From Trichobilharzia szidati (lineage: Eukaryota > Platyhelminthes > Trematoda > Strigeidida > Schistosomatidae), in the NCBI GenBank assembly GCA_944472155.2, contig OX235277.1, positions 9,620,804 through 9,684,803 on the forward strand: 64,000 nucleotides of DNA, in the 5' to 3' direction. Positions within the stretch are counted from its first letter, which is position 1, and each line of letters starts with the position of its first letter. Below the pieces are notes generated by a model, which searched no databases, had not been told where the DNA came from, and was given only the letters and a program-made list of their open reading frames with translations. Position numbers and translations under genes: made by a program. Shown here piece by piece: positions 11,090 to 23,886 of the stretch.

Positions 11090-11716
11090 TTAAAAGTTCT
11101 TTGAACTGATTTTCTTAATTTCTTCGTAATTATCTCGCTTGGTATATCGCCCATGAATTGCAGACGTATATAAATTGGCTTCTTGTTTACAGACAGTGAG
11201 CAGACCTTTTACGCCTTCTTTGTCAAATGTTTCTTGATAAATTTGTCGGGATAACCATTTTCGATCAAAGTATCATATACAATGCTTAATTCATCTCCAG
11301 TTACTTCTTCTGAGCATATAGCTCTAACTCTCTGGCTGAGGGTCTTCACTAAATTTCTTTTGTAATTGATAGGAACGAAGCTGTGAAAGTGTGTATATTG
11401 TCCTGTCCAAGTGCTTTTTGTATGCCAATTTCTTTTTATGCTACCATCTGCTTTTCTTGTAAGTAGGACGAGGATCCAGGAAGGCAATTCTGTCTTGGGA
11501 TTCCCCTTTGCATGTGAATTTCATAGCCGAATGTACTTCATTGAATTCAGTAATTATTGTATTCCTATCAGAACCATTATCACAAGAAATAAAGGTATCA
11601 ACCATATATCGGCAATAAAATGAGAGCTTACTGATAAAGTTGTTCAGAGGTTCATTTTCTAGCTTACTTAGAAAGAAATCAGCCAGAATGGGACCCAATG
11701 GGGAGCCCATCACCAA
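11090..11716 (-). pseudogene. PLE reverse transcriptase fragment, YMDD changed to YMVD (copy 3)
   Basis: Palm frame 11716-11441, then the shared frameshift, then thumb frame to 11209, where it stops early. One base change near 11602 turns the first catalytic aspartate of YMDD into valine (YCRYMVDTF), which would abolish catalysis even without the other damage. Confidence 0.8.
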
Positions 11717-11844
11717 ACAAAGTTTAACTAGAAAGAGTATAAAAAGTAATAAGTTACTTAATCACAGATAAACACGTTTTATACAATAGACAAGGAAAAT
11801 CCGGGTAGGATGAGTCATGTTGAGACGAAAAAAAATCAAGTTTT

Positions 11845-12206
11845 CTAAACAGGACAGAAGATGGCGTAGTGAAAGGCAGTGCTACATTCCTCACTGTCTC
11901 TTTCTGTGTACATAGATTTGGTTGGCTTCAGCTGTTTGATGGCGATGGCCTCAGCAAAACAAAGCAGACTAGGTTTCTTTTGAACGCCTTCAGATTGTCC
12001 ACAACATGGCCAGTGTCTAGTGGATGGCATGCAATAGCACTGTTTAATGCTTGTGGACCCTTTAGTCTCAGATCCTTCAGTATGTGTTCGAAGATAGGGA
12101 CAGTAACTCTTCCAATGTATGTGCTTGGCACGTACATGCAAATTGTTAAACGCAGTTGGAGGTAACATGAGGTGGGAGTTTGTCCCCTTTTGACTGTCTT
12201 AAACAA
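11845..12206 (-). mobile_element. Second PLE endonuclease end (copy 3)
   Basis: Diverged counterpart of 4506-5005. It keeps the STYIGRVTVPIFEHILKDLRL region, so here the core reads YIGR, closer to the GIY-YIG consensus than the YFGR of copies 1 and 2. Internal deletions shorten the tail. Confidence 0.6.
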
Positions 12207-12636
12207 CTAGTCATTTGATAAACATAAACTGGTTAAGCGTTTTACGTCGATTTCCAACAAGGCCTCCCGAGGAAAGGGTGGTACTGTATTTCCCGGTTAA
12301 CCCATTGTCCCCTCCAGAGTCAGTATCCCTGCTGAGCAGACAACACCTCGGTGACTTTGCAGCATGAAAATGAGCACCCCATTAACGCTCCCGCAGCGGT
12401 AGGTATTTTCCCACCCCCCACTGTCCAGGTCTCAACACAAACCGTGGCTGCTTCTCAGATGGTACATATTGCCCCACCTCAGCGGGTCATGACAACTCAC
12501 ACGGTCTGGTCACATAATTGCACTTCCACCTTGCAGAAAGCATACAACCACTGTCTTGCATTGTCCTTTTGCTAGTTATATTGGCCGCCCGCACAAAGCG
12601 CACACTTCCCAAACGCATCTCTGAACATTATCCGGC

Positions 12637-13540
12637 ATGATTAGCAAAGGGACAATTCAAGACAATTACCAGCTCAATTCTAGAGCATTTGGTAAACTTA
12701 GGTCACGTAGCTCCACCAGAATCGTCTTTCAAGATCATCTACAAGGTCAGGCTAAATGTTACAAATGGCATCAAGTTTCGGCTTTTGTGTATGGCGGAGG
12801 CGCTGACAATTCGTCAATACAACCCTGAACTCTGTATACAGAAAAGTTTGTGCAGTCTCTTATTCTACCTTGGCCTTAAGCTCTTCACTAGTCGTTCCCT
12901 GTAAAAGAGAATTTGATTTTTTAAATTTTACTTTTAGTTTGCTTTTGCTTCAATAATTAATTCACTTTTATCACTCTCATATGCTCCTTTTGCAAATTTT
13001 CACACCCTCTTCACACTTGTTAAATTGACACTCAACTACCACCTTAATTCTCACTCAATAGCAATTTTAACCTTATCGAATTTCTCTCTGTGTGCCGTTG
13101 AGTACCACGTAATTTACAACTTTTAATTTTCACTTCTAAAACCACTTCTGAGTAATTATATCAATTATGTCACCCATTCCCCTATTACTCAATAATAGAC
13201 TACTATATATTTTCCTCTGGTAAGTATAAATACGACTGTACAGCCAGCCTCTGAAGATGATTTCGTCGATAAAGAAAATTTTCTTCGCTGAATTTGTCTT
13301 TTCTTATTTTCTTCATAACGGAAGCTTTATTTTTCGAATCAACTGGAAACACGTGTAATAGGAATGATTCAGCACCTGCTCAGACGCACGTCTGGAAACT
13401 TAAACTACTCCTACGACAAATAGGAAAGAATAAATAGAACTACAAAACGAAAGTTTTGAAGTCGTGTGATTATAATCAATATGGTTATGAACAATAAATA
13501 AATTGTGTTCGAAATCTTGTTATCCAGTAAATAATATTGT
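12637..13540 (+). mobile_element. PLE endonuclease C-terminus and 3' region (copy 3)
   Basis: Frame 12689-12904 keeps the nuclease C-terminus (HVAPPESSF, MAEALTIRQYN, CIQK). Its upstream part is damaged relative to 5375-5460. The AT-rich 3' region matches copies 1 and 2. Confidence 0.65.
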
Positions 13541-13687
13541 TTAACTGACTGTGTGATATATCTAATAAACAATAATAATACGGAATTTTCATCATTAGGC
13601 TCTACATTTATATATACACATTATAGTGAATGAATGAATTAGTCTTATGAACGACATTAATGCTGTTTGAATAACATCAAATCAATA

Positions 13688-14355
13688 AAATTGATAGATT
13701 ACAGCTGAACAGTATCAACATAAAATAAGCTGTATGTCAGAAATATTAGGAAAGATAATATTACACATTCATGAGTTTATAGCCTCTACTGAGGGCCAGC
13801 GAGGGCAGTAGGAGTGGCTGGCTGGACTTGCTTCTTTTGCACACAGAGCACTGGTTGTTTGAGGCGAATTGCAATAGCCTTTGCTGTTTGGAGCATGCTG
13901 TGCTTTGACAATTTCGGTAATTTGTTAGGCACCCGGTATATTATAAAGAAGGATTCTTCTACGCTAGCTTTGTGACCGGTTTGCCCTAGATGGTCTTATG
14001 TCGAGCTGTTAATAGTTTTCACTACACCTTTACTTAGCCATTGTGGGAGATGTTCTCGAGTGAGCACGAAAAATCAAGTTCCTAGAGCAACGACCAAGAT
14101 AACTCGCTCCATTACAAGCGCAGCTGAATTGGTAGATACAATTTGAAGTGGCTAGCTAGTCTAGGTACTTCATCTTTGAGTTGAGGAATCACCATCGGTC
14201 GTGTAGAGAATAATACGTGTAGTTCGCCAGCATTAAAAGTTCTTTGAAATGATTTTCTTAATTTCTTCGTATTTATCTCCCTTGGTATATCGCCCATGAA
14301 TTGTAGTCGCATATTTAGAGGTTTCTTTTTTACAGATCGTGAGTAGACCTTTTCC
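13688..14355. repeat. Composite PLE block, truncated copy 4
   Basis: Starts with the same junction sequence as the other copies, keeps the minus-strand nuclease C-terminal region and part of the RT thumb (14366-14112), and stops matching at about 14355. It ends the tandem series. Confidence 0.8.
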
Positions 14356-15340
14356 AGAATTTGCAATAAGGTCAGAATTTATTCCAGCTTTTTTGTATTC
14401 AACAATGGAATCTCACCTCCATCTGCAAAACCGGTCAGAGATAATTCCTCCAGATCGAAGGATCATTCAGTTATGTCATACTTTGTCAGTTATGAAATCC
14501 AGCCGTTGCTTCTGTCTGGACTCTTGACTGAGTAATTTATAATCTTATATGTTGTTTATGCTACCTGACAAAATGGTGAATGGCCGTAATGGAACTGAGA
14601 GAGGTCTAAAGAAACATAACGTTCACTGGTGAGACATTCTTCCATGTCCTAAGCGACTCTACTCACCAACTTCAATACAGTTTTTAGGCAATACCACTAT
14701 CTATCTATCTATCCCTTTAGGCCGATTGTCATTGATAATTAGGTAAGCTTCATGTACTCAGGAAAGTGGGAAGGCAATTATTGCTTCCCGGTTGATAACG
14801 CGGTAGTTGATTTCTTCTTAAAATACCTAAAGTAGAAAGACCGTTAGTATTTGTGTGAACCCAGAGCGCAGGAGACAATTTCTGATTGGTTTATTTCCAG
14901 ATTGGACATTGATTGACTATATCAAAATCTTACCACCGGCTACAGACAACCCCAACGTAAGTCAGAAATGTGCAGACTTTGAGACTGGCATTTTTTTAAC
15001 CACCTCGCCTTACTTCCCCAGAGCGAAGAATGAGCATACCTAGCTAGTCGGTAATCTGACAGAAACTCCTTATAGCTGTTACATCCCTATTCGCCGGCAA
15101 TACAACTTCGCCTTCAGAGTAACTTACACTAACAGCTCATCAAGCGACCTTTCGGGAAGGATAGGGCCAACAGAAACATTCGTTCTACCATCTATGGATC
15201 TTTGGATCACTGGGATATACAAACCTGATCACCACACCATGTAAGCAGTCATTGGTCGCGTGCGGCATCGTTATTTATTTCATTAACTTCAGTCAAGTAA
15301 GAACGATAATTACGATGGCTCAAATACACGATTAACTTGA
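14356..15340. other. Unrecognised sequence
   Basis: A short CTAT repeat sits near 14695-14715. Open plus-strand stretches at 14855-15043 and 15045-15240 read as ordinary-looking protein (NPERRRQFLIGLFPDW; later YIPIRRQYNFAFRV), but I recognise no family and the frames are broken by stops. They may be remains of a retroelement ORF. Confidence 0.3.
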
Positions 15341-15344
15341 TTAT

Positions 15345-15500
15345 ATAGGTTTCGTCCAGAGTTGACATCAGTTAGAGAACCATTGGAAAAGCACCAGGGA
15401 GTAATGGACAGTCAGCTATTTCGTCCTAGTTTGGGACTCCGCCTCAACAGTACTCACCTAGTGTAGTTCAAACACAGGACCTCTCTCTCAAGCTGCTTTC
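15345..15500 (-). mobile_element. Sm-alpha-like SINE fragment with decayed hammerhead
   Basis: The minus strand contains GAGTCCCAAACTAGGACGAA (15422-15441), matching stem II, its loop and the start of the GAAA arm of the schistosome Sm-alpha hammerhead. The CTGATGA arm is altered (TTGAGGCG). Flanking sequence matches the other copies in this window. Confidence 0.6.
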
Positions 15501-15519
15501 GCTAACTTACACCATCTCC

Positions 15520-16240
15520 GGCGTAGGCATGACATCCGACTATCAACCAAGGGACGTGTGTACTGCTCAGCAGTTCGCTTCGTCCTTCTCTATAGCTCTG
15601 AAACATGGCCAATACGAGTTGAAGACATGAAAACGTTAATTGTTTTTAATCATAGATGTCTACGATCTCTTTCTCGCGTTAGGTGGTATAATAAGGTAAG
15701 TAATGTTGACGTTAGGCGTAGTGTTGGGCAAAGAGGGAAAATCAATCGACGAGGCTATAAAGTTACATAGATTGAGATGGCTAGGTCACGTGCTGCGCAT
15801 GTCTAACCATCGCCTCCCCCTCCCGACGGGCATTACTAGCTGATATAGGTGCAGGTTGGAAAAGAGTAAGTGGTGCCATGCCAAACAAAAACATGGCCTC
15901 ATCAATCCATGAAATCCCTGACAGTTGAACTGAGTCAGGTAGGGAGGGAGATGTAGACTTCTGGGTTGGGGCCCGCCCTCGGGACCCTAAGAATCAATGG
16001 CTGGAGACAATAGGTGACATGGCCCAAAATCGTTGTCAGTGGCTTACGCAGATGTATTCAGTCTCTGTAATCTTTCATATTCCTTTCTACCATTACTCAT
16101 TCATTCTGTTTCACTCTTATACTTGTCAAAACTCTATTGATTCTCTTCACTCATCTTGTTGTCTACCTTTGTGTGCTATTTGGAACGTGGTAACTCGAAC
16201 TGCTGCAATTCGGTGCCAAGTCCTATGTTGAATCCAGATA
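15520..16240 (+). mobile_element. RTE-like retrotransposon 3' end (family 2)
   Basis: The plus strand reads the C-terminal part of a retrotransposon ORF in broken frames: YCSAVRFVLLYSSETWPIR, FNHRCLRSLSRVRW, WLGHVLRM, SMKSLT, and the terminal WLETIGDMAQNRCQW. The near-identical segment at 61800-62570 is less damaged. Confidence 0.7.
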
Positions 16241-16261
16241 GACAGAGTTACAAGGTAAGCT

Positions 16262-16480
16262 TGTAGACCATTAAGCCACTGGGATTCGATCTGATGGCCC
16301 ATGAAATCCAATTTCTGTCCGTGGCTGAATAGTCTACGAGGACCTTGTTTTAAACCCCAGTAGGTAAGTACTGCTGAAGCAGAGTCCCAAACTAGGACGA
16401 AACAGTTGTGTACAGTAGTCCTTCCTAGTTTTCTAATGGTACTCTAACTGATGTCAACTCGCGGCCAAACAGATGTAACC
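16262..16480 (+). mobile_element. Sm-alpha-like SINE with hammerhead-like core
   Basis: A tRNA-like head with an A-box-like GTGGCTGAATAGT (16321-16333) and a B-box-like GTTTTAAACCCC is followed by CTGAAGCAGAGTCC, a CAAACTA loop, GGAC and GAAAC (16371-16403). Stem II (GTCC/GGAC) and the GAAA arm are intact; the CTGATGA arm carries an insertion, so cleavage is doubtful. It lies just downstream of the hydrolase stop codon on the opposite strand. Confidence 0.6.
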
Positions 16481-16645
16481 AATCAAACCCCAGCTAACTA
16501 CTGACACTTCGTAGACAAGATCACACACATATATGAATATAAATATATTAATCTTTTCATAGAAAAACCACACAGCAAAAATATTTTCTTGTTATAAATA
16601 ATAAAGGTATGCAATATCAAACACAGGGTGGAAGAAAAGTTTTTG

Positions 16646-16792
16646 TTAAAATTTATCCAAAGCTGGATGATCTGGTAAGTGTATTTTGGTCATATCTCTA
16701 ACTAAATCAAATTGTGGCGATTCTTTTGTTTTAATAATTTCAAATAATAATGATTCTGTTGTTGTGATTATCGCCCCAGTTGAACTTAAACG
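16646..16792 (-). CDS. Isochorismatase-like hydrolase, coding exon 5 with stop
   Basis: 48 codons plus TAA: RLSSTGAIITTTESLLFEII, then FDLVRDM and a short polar end. The acceptor TGCTTTCAG is strong. I saw no AATAAA in the 150 bp beyond the stop, so the 3' end is undefined. Confidence 0.88.
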   Translation of the reverse strand, partial: RLSSTGAIITTTESLLFEIIKTKESPQFDLVRDMTKIHLPDHPALDKF

Positions 16793-19700
16793 CTGAAAGC
16801 AAAAACATTAAAGGGGAATAATGACAAGAATGATAAATGACCCGCCAAATTATGTAGTGACGCATTTAAACAAATAGTTTATAATTCCCGCTATATTTAA
16901 AATTTGTTTTTTAATAGAGAAAGTAAATGGATAACAATAAATATATAACCATATCTAGCATATTCGTACATACACAAACGTATGTATAAGATGTATAATT
17001 GTTTTGGGGGTTTGACATTATTGAGTCGACTGTTCAGGTAACTAACTAGGTCACAGCTTCATATTGATTTAATGATATACTACGTAAATAAAATACATTG
17101 ATGTTTATTTGATATTTATATTCGGGGATTATGTTGAGATATGGATTAGTTTCAATGCTGATTTCATCACGAATTAGTACCAGTGGTGTGCACTAATGAA
17201 GAGTCTCAAAATAGGCCGAAACAACTGTCAAATGCCTACTGGTTTTCAACGACATATACACCAAGTGATCCATAAAGGCAGACTCAGTGAAGAAGCCTAT
17301 CTATGAAGTGAAGACAAGGCTGCTTACAACCCCCCCCCAACGATATTACCAATTGTGGTCGACTGGATGGATTATGCAGAATATTGTAAGTGGGGGGAGC
17401 AGGAAGACAGAAATACGTTGGACTAACCGATAAGAAGACTCTAGAAGATCGCAACTCCACGGTTGATTTGTATTTGATGTCACCTGAATTCGAAGACAGG
17501 ACTTCAGTTGAACATAGAGAACATGGAGGTGACAAAGATAACCAACCAACCAACCAACAACAACGAGCCACAATCACTATCAACCGGAGAAATTTGATAG
17601 AGATCACTTTCATTTATATAGGCGTCATCGTTCCAACTACAGGTGGCTGGTACAGATGAGGGTGTCAAAACTATAATCGGAAAGGCAACGCAGGCCTTCA
17701 TCACTCTGAAATCAGTTTGAAAATCTTCCACACTCACTCAGCATAAAGAAATAAATTCGGATTTTCAACACCAATGTTAAACCAGCCAGTCAGTTCTTCT
17801 CTATATGGGTCAGAAACTTAACGTGAGCGTCACAAAAAGCATTTCCAACGGACTACTGCAGATTTTCATCAACAGCTGCCCAATTCCCTGGCTCCATACT
17901 GAAGATCATATAACCCGCCAGAAAAAATCACTAACAAGAAACTGTGGGGACGAACCAATCGAGAACCTATTCCTTAACAAATGTTTAGAAGTATATATTA
18001 TATGAGGACGGATATTCAGAAAAAAGTTGTTTAAGTCCCCATGACTGACTGACTGACTGACTAACTGGTTTTAACATAGAACTTTGCACCGATGTGCAGC
18101 AGTTTAAGTCGCCACACTCAATGTAGCACACAAGGCAAGAGAAGAAAGTAAAAAGAAACGCAAAATAGAGACAGTAAACAGAGATATGAGACAAAAAGAG
18201 TAGTAATAACGGAGAAGAATATAGTTTTACTGGAGACATCTGCACCATCACTTCGATCGATTTTAAGCCATATAACCGATTGTCTCCAACCGTTGGTTTT
18301 CACTGTCCCGAGGACCCCAACCATGAAGTCTACACCTCCCAACGTGGCTGGCTTAAACTAACTGTTATGGATTTCATTGACTAATGGCGCCATGTTTTCG
18401 TTTGACCACCACTAGCTCTTTTCCAACCTGATTAATCCTATATCAGTTAACACGCCGTCGAGGAAGGCGATGACTGGGCATACGTAACACATGTCCTAAC
18501 CATCTCTCTCAATCCATGTAACTTCACAACCACCTCGTCTATTGATTTCCCCTCTAATTCACCTAGCACTCTACCGATGGCATAACCTCAATATTGCTCA
18601 CCTTATTAAACCACTTCACACGGGACATAGAAGGCAGGCACCTATGATCAAAGACAGTTAACCTTTTCATGTCTCCATGATGAGGACAGATGGTAAGAAA
18701 TCCCTGTGCAAACAATACAGGAGAAAAGTGTAAATACTCTACTATTCAAAGGAGACAAAACTATCGAATTGCAGGCATCGAAAATCCCGAAAATAATAGC
18801 TAGAACATTTTTTGCCACACAAAAAGCTTTCATCTCTCTGTTGCATATGTTTTCTCTCTTTCGGCCTGTTTTAATTGATTAAGATATGACCTCTGATGGT
18901 ATTATCTACTCTTACGTGTATCTAAAATGTTTACAAGCTCGTGATTCGCAAAATCCTACTAAACTTGAGGAGAGGCCTGATGATTGTGGATGACAATGTG
19001 TTCCAATACATCGGATAACTGTTCTTCAGTTATGTTCTTGGGTCTCAAAATGTTTGATTACAGCTTGATGCCATACCGTATTTTCAGTACAAGTATGGAA
19101 TTTTCATCATGGATATCGGTAGCCCAAATTTTGCAGGCCGACCATAGATATCCGGTGTGCGTCGGCAGGGGATCGAACCCCGGACCATATGCATGGTCTG
19201 CGAGAGTCCTTACCACTGTGCCATCGACGCACACCTTACAATTGGCTTTCAACTAGATATCATAGACTACTTCTTGAAGAAGACAAAGCAGATATATCAT
19301 AATGGAATGGTTTGTGGTTCATCAGCTCAGAGACCATTGTGTATCACAGAATATACTCTCAATTATTATTTTGTAAATTTATCCACTTCAACTCTACCCC
19401 TTATAACACTTTAATTATCGTTATTCTTATCAGTTGTATATGTATATTGACTGAGGAATTATTTAGTGCCACTTAATAACCTTTTTCTCTAATATAAATA
19501 CGAATGTACAGCTTGAAAATGAAGTCGTTGAAAAGAAGTTTCTTCGCTGAACAAAAAAAAATTTCAATATAGAAAAAATCCCCATTTAGACATTTGGAAA
19601 ACAGAAAGATTGAGCTAAGAAATATTTACTTTTCAATTAGATCCTCATCTCTGGCTCTATTAGAGTAGAGTATATTATATTAGAGTATATTAGAGTAGAG

Positions 19701-22700
19701 CCAGATATGAGGATCTAATTGAAAAGTAAATATTTCTTAGCTCAATCTTTCTGTTTTCCAAAAAAAAATTAATATTTTGACGAGTTGATCATGGATTGAT
19801 ATCAGTTAGAGAACGATTGAAGGCCATAGTAGAGTACTGGACAGCTGTTTCATCCAACTAGTTTGGGAATCATCGGCAGTACGCACCCACCAACAGCGTT
19901 TGAAACCAGGACCTTCCGGTTACAAGGCAAGCTCGTATACCACTCAGCCACTGGGACCCGACTCAATGGACCATGAATTCCAACTTCTACCAATTCGTGA
20001 TGTTAGCGCGACCACCAACCAATGTCATCGGTGGGACATCCATCCTCACACGTGACATCCTCGGCCGATGCACATCTGATATCAATGGTCGGCCTGCTAA
20101 ATTTGGGCTGCCGATATCACATGATGAAAATTCCATACTTGTATCAAAACTAATGTGTGGAGTCAAGCCATAATAAAATAAAATTAATTCACTTCAATTC
20201 AATGGTACTCGAACTGAATTCCCTCGGTAACCAAACTTAAGACCAAATTTCATGTAGTTTTTAAAAAAATACGAAAAGACTTCATCACGAACCAACATCA
20301 ATTAGAGATGTACTGAAGACAAAGTAATAGTTGTTTCTTCCTAGTTCCGACTCTTCAGCAGCGCATTCCAACCCTTAAGGATCCATATCTCCACAAAACT
20401 CATAGATTAAATATACAGATGTTTATTAAATGTCCTTAAACCTAGAATTTTTCTAAATATATACTCAATATCAGCAGAGGAAAATGAAACGAAAATATTG
20501 AAAACAAAAATAAAATTCACCTTTAAAGCGATCCGCATATCGACAGCACTTTGAGAACTACAGGCATCAGCTACAATGACAACTTTGTATTTATCTTCGA
20601 TTAATTGTAAAGCTGTTTGAAGAACACATATATGCGTCTGAATAAAAAATAATGCGGGAGAGAAGACAAAAGCACAGGAGTTTTAGTAGACTGATGAGTG
20701 ATGGTGACGAGCACAGATAAGAGAATGAATGGTACAATATCCTCCAAACCCATCTCTTACTTAATTATGCTTATTCGATTTGAATCAGACGAGACAGTTT
20801 TTGACTGACAGGCAGTACAACCTGAGATGTGCACTTCCTCCTATTTCGGACTCATCAGCGCGGGATGTATTCGAAATCTCCAATGAGTGACGGTTTTCCC
20901 CTCACACACTGAGACTGAAACCCAGTCAAAGCAGTATCCACTCAGTCAGTCACTTGGACTGTGTGTGAGTCGTCTCTTGTGCAACGAGTATTAGTTATAA
21001 TTATTTCCCGTTGATTGGTTGGCCTCTGTTGATGAGTCTCAAACAAGACGAAATGTGCATGCTAGATTCCAATGCTAGTCGCCATTCACAAAATATTATT
21101 ATTATCTCCTTGAGTTCCGACTAGAGAATAAGGGGTTCAGCAGAACATCTCCATTTTGTCGTGTTCCCTGATGTACTGTTTAGCTGGCTCCACTATTGCC
21201 TACAAGCTTTCATCTCCTCCTCGGACGATTTCCTTCATGTCAACCTCCAAAGTCGTCATTTTCCACTCGGTTCCAAAACTGGCTTTAGGTTGATGAACAT
21301 CTTCCTTATCTTTCCGATTTTCGCTTTGAAATCCTGCAGTTGAAACGATTCTACGCAGATGAATGAATGTGGATTCATATTCTTTCCGTGGGTAATGATT
21401 GTTGGTGCTGGTTGTTATTGTTGTTGATTGGTTATCCTCATCACCTCCGTCTTCCCTGTGTTCAGCTGGCGTCCTGTCTTTGCTGGCTCTGCAGCCACTC
21501 TGTTGGTTTTCACCTGCAATTCTTCGAGTTTGTGTGAGTGACATCAGATATAAATCATCTGCGAAATCGAGATCTTCTAGAGACTTCTTATGCATCCAAC
21601 GTAATCCTGTCTTCTGGCTCCCCATTCATGGTGTGCTGCATAATCCAATTCACCACAATCAGGAATACCATTGTCGGTGATAATAGACAGCCAGCTTGTC
21701 TTACTCCTGTATTCACTTCGAACGCCTCGCTGAGTTTTCCGTTGTGGATCACTTGACACATGCCACTGTCATATAGCCAGCTATTGAATGAGGTTGATAA
21801 AGATTCAGGCAATGCATGCGCTAGTGTTGAAGTAGTCTCCAAATTATTTCTCGGTCAACGCTGTCTGTCAAAGACCTTTTCGAAGTCGATGAAGTTGACG
21901 TACAGCTTTGACTGCCATTCTATGCTGTGTTCGATAATGATGATGCGTATAGTTGCAATTTGATCAGCACATGATTTGCCTTTTATGAATGGAGCCTATG
22001 CCGATCGCAGTTCTGCTTTCCGTGCACCTTTTATTCTCTCCAGGATGACGCGACTTGATATTTTATTTGGCATGGATAAGAACATGATTCCGCGCCAGTT
22101 CTTTCAGGGGTCTAAGTCACCCTTCTTCGGTAGCTTGACGAGGTAGACAATGTTTCTTCCACTAAGTAGGCACCTTTCACTCTTTCCATACATTTTTGCA
22201 ATAGTGGCATCAGCACATCCACTGCTATCTCTGGATCCATTTTCAGTGTTTCAGCATGAAGGAATTCCATCTAGTCCTGTTGCCTTTCCCGCTGACTTTC
22301 AGTAGCTTGATTACACTCAATACTTGGAGGATTGGTATCCACTGGCAGTTCTACAAGTTGCACATGGTAGTCGATTCACAAGCATCTTTTGAATGAAGTG
22401 ATCAGTCTATGACTATCTTTCATTGATTTCATCAGTGTTAATCTCCTCACCAAATGACATCATGTTAATCCTCAGAATATCGTAAAAGTGTCTGCCTTGC
22501 TGGGAGCCAATATGTCAATGAAAATCAATTAACTAAAAGTATGTCCTTCTCCCAGCTTAAATATTAAAATACACGCTATTTGGTCATAGTTTTACACTAG
22601 TAACTAGTGCAACGTGTCTAGTCCTTTCTTTGGTGCAGACTGAATTCTATCAGTCAGGTTTTACAATGTGGACACCATTCTAGGTAGCTCGCCGTCACAG

Positions 22701-23847
22701 TGCACATTGATTTGATGATATTAGATTATTATTATTATTGTTTCCTTTAATTCCTAGAGGAACATAGGGTTTTAGCCGTGCATCTCCATTGGGTTCGATT
22801 CTCTGCTAGAGTCTTCACCTGGCTCCAAGTCTGCCCACACGCTTTCATCTCCTCTTCACATGATCTCCTCCAAGTCACTCTTGCACTGACGACCAACTCG
22901 CCGCTTCCCTTTCGGGTTCCACTCGACCAATGGCTTGTCTAGTGATGTCACTTGATGGTTTGTTTTCTCAGAGTATGGCCAATCCATCTCCATTTCTTCC
23001 TGCCTATTTGTTTCACAATCGGTTCCTGCTGGGTTGGTTCGCTCATTGACAGACATCTCTGTTGCTGATCTTTACTGGCCGGCCATCTGATCTTGAGTAT
23101 TGAGCGAAGAAAACTGTTAATGAAGGTCTGTAGTTTGTTTGAGATGCTCTTTATGACGCGCAGTGCAAGTCTCTGATCCGTATAGTAGCAATGACTTCAC
23201 ATTGGAGTTGAAAATCCGGATCTTATTTTTGATGCTGAAGTAGTGCTGTTGACCTCCACACAGACTTGAGAGTAGTGAAAGATTGTCTTGCTTTTCCGAT
23301 TCTTGCTCTGATATCCTCGTCAGTTCCGCCTGTAGTTGAAACGATGGTTTCCAGGTGGGTAGGTAAAGAAGGATGTTTCTTTCAGGTTCCTCCCATTTAT
23401 GCTGATCGTTGTCTCTTGTTGTTTTTCTTGTCCAGGAATTTTCATTACCTCTGTTTTCTCTATGTTCACCTGAAGTCCTATCTTCTCTGGATGCTTCTTC
23501 TGCCAACTTGTTGCTTTTCGCTTGCATATCTTCCAGTTTGTGGGAAATCAGACATATATCATCGGCGAAGTCCAGATCCTCCAAGTTTTTTGTGTGAGTT
23601 CATTTTAAGCCTGTTTCCTCATTGCGCGTCGGTGGCACAGTGGCTGGGATGTTCGCCGACCATGCACATGGTCCAGGGTTCAATCCCCGACCGACGGACT
23701 CCTTTACCTCGCCAAACCAGTAATAAAAAGCCGGTAAAGAAGAACGGTCAGGCATGAGGCTAGCAACCTCATCCTGTAAAAAATAAACACTGCTACAGAA
23801 ACTTCAAGCCTCTAGCCTGAAGCCCTATTTCTACTGGAAACGTGAAG

Positions 23848-23886
<39 letters not shown>

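Larger units (their letters stand above)
10548..13687. repeat. Composite PLE block, copy 3 of the triplication
   Basis: About 3.14 kb, same order as copy 1, without the two insertions of copy 2. It is somewhat more diverged: small deletions in the nuclease ends (around 11870-11985) and an altered reverse transcriptase active site. Components: minus-strand RT 11716-11090, minus-strand nuclease end 12206-11845, plus-strand nuclease end 12637-12904. Confidence 0.85.

Noticed and set aside
16600..16646. Polyadenylation signal of the hydrolase gene
   Set aside because: No AATAAA or close variant that I trust was found on the minus strand just after the stop, so none is annotated.
23266..23757. 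163-residue plus-strand ORF
   Set aside because: It is antisense to the RTE reverse transcriptase (minus-strand DFADD motif) and then runs into the SINE.
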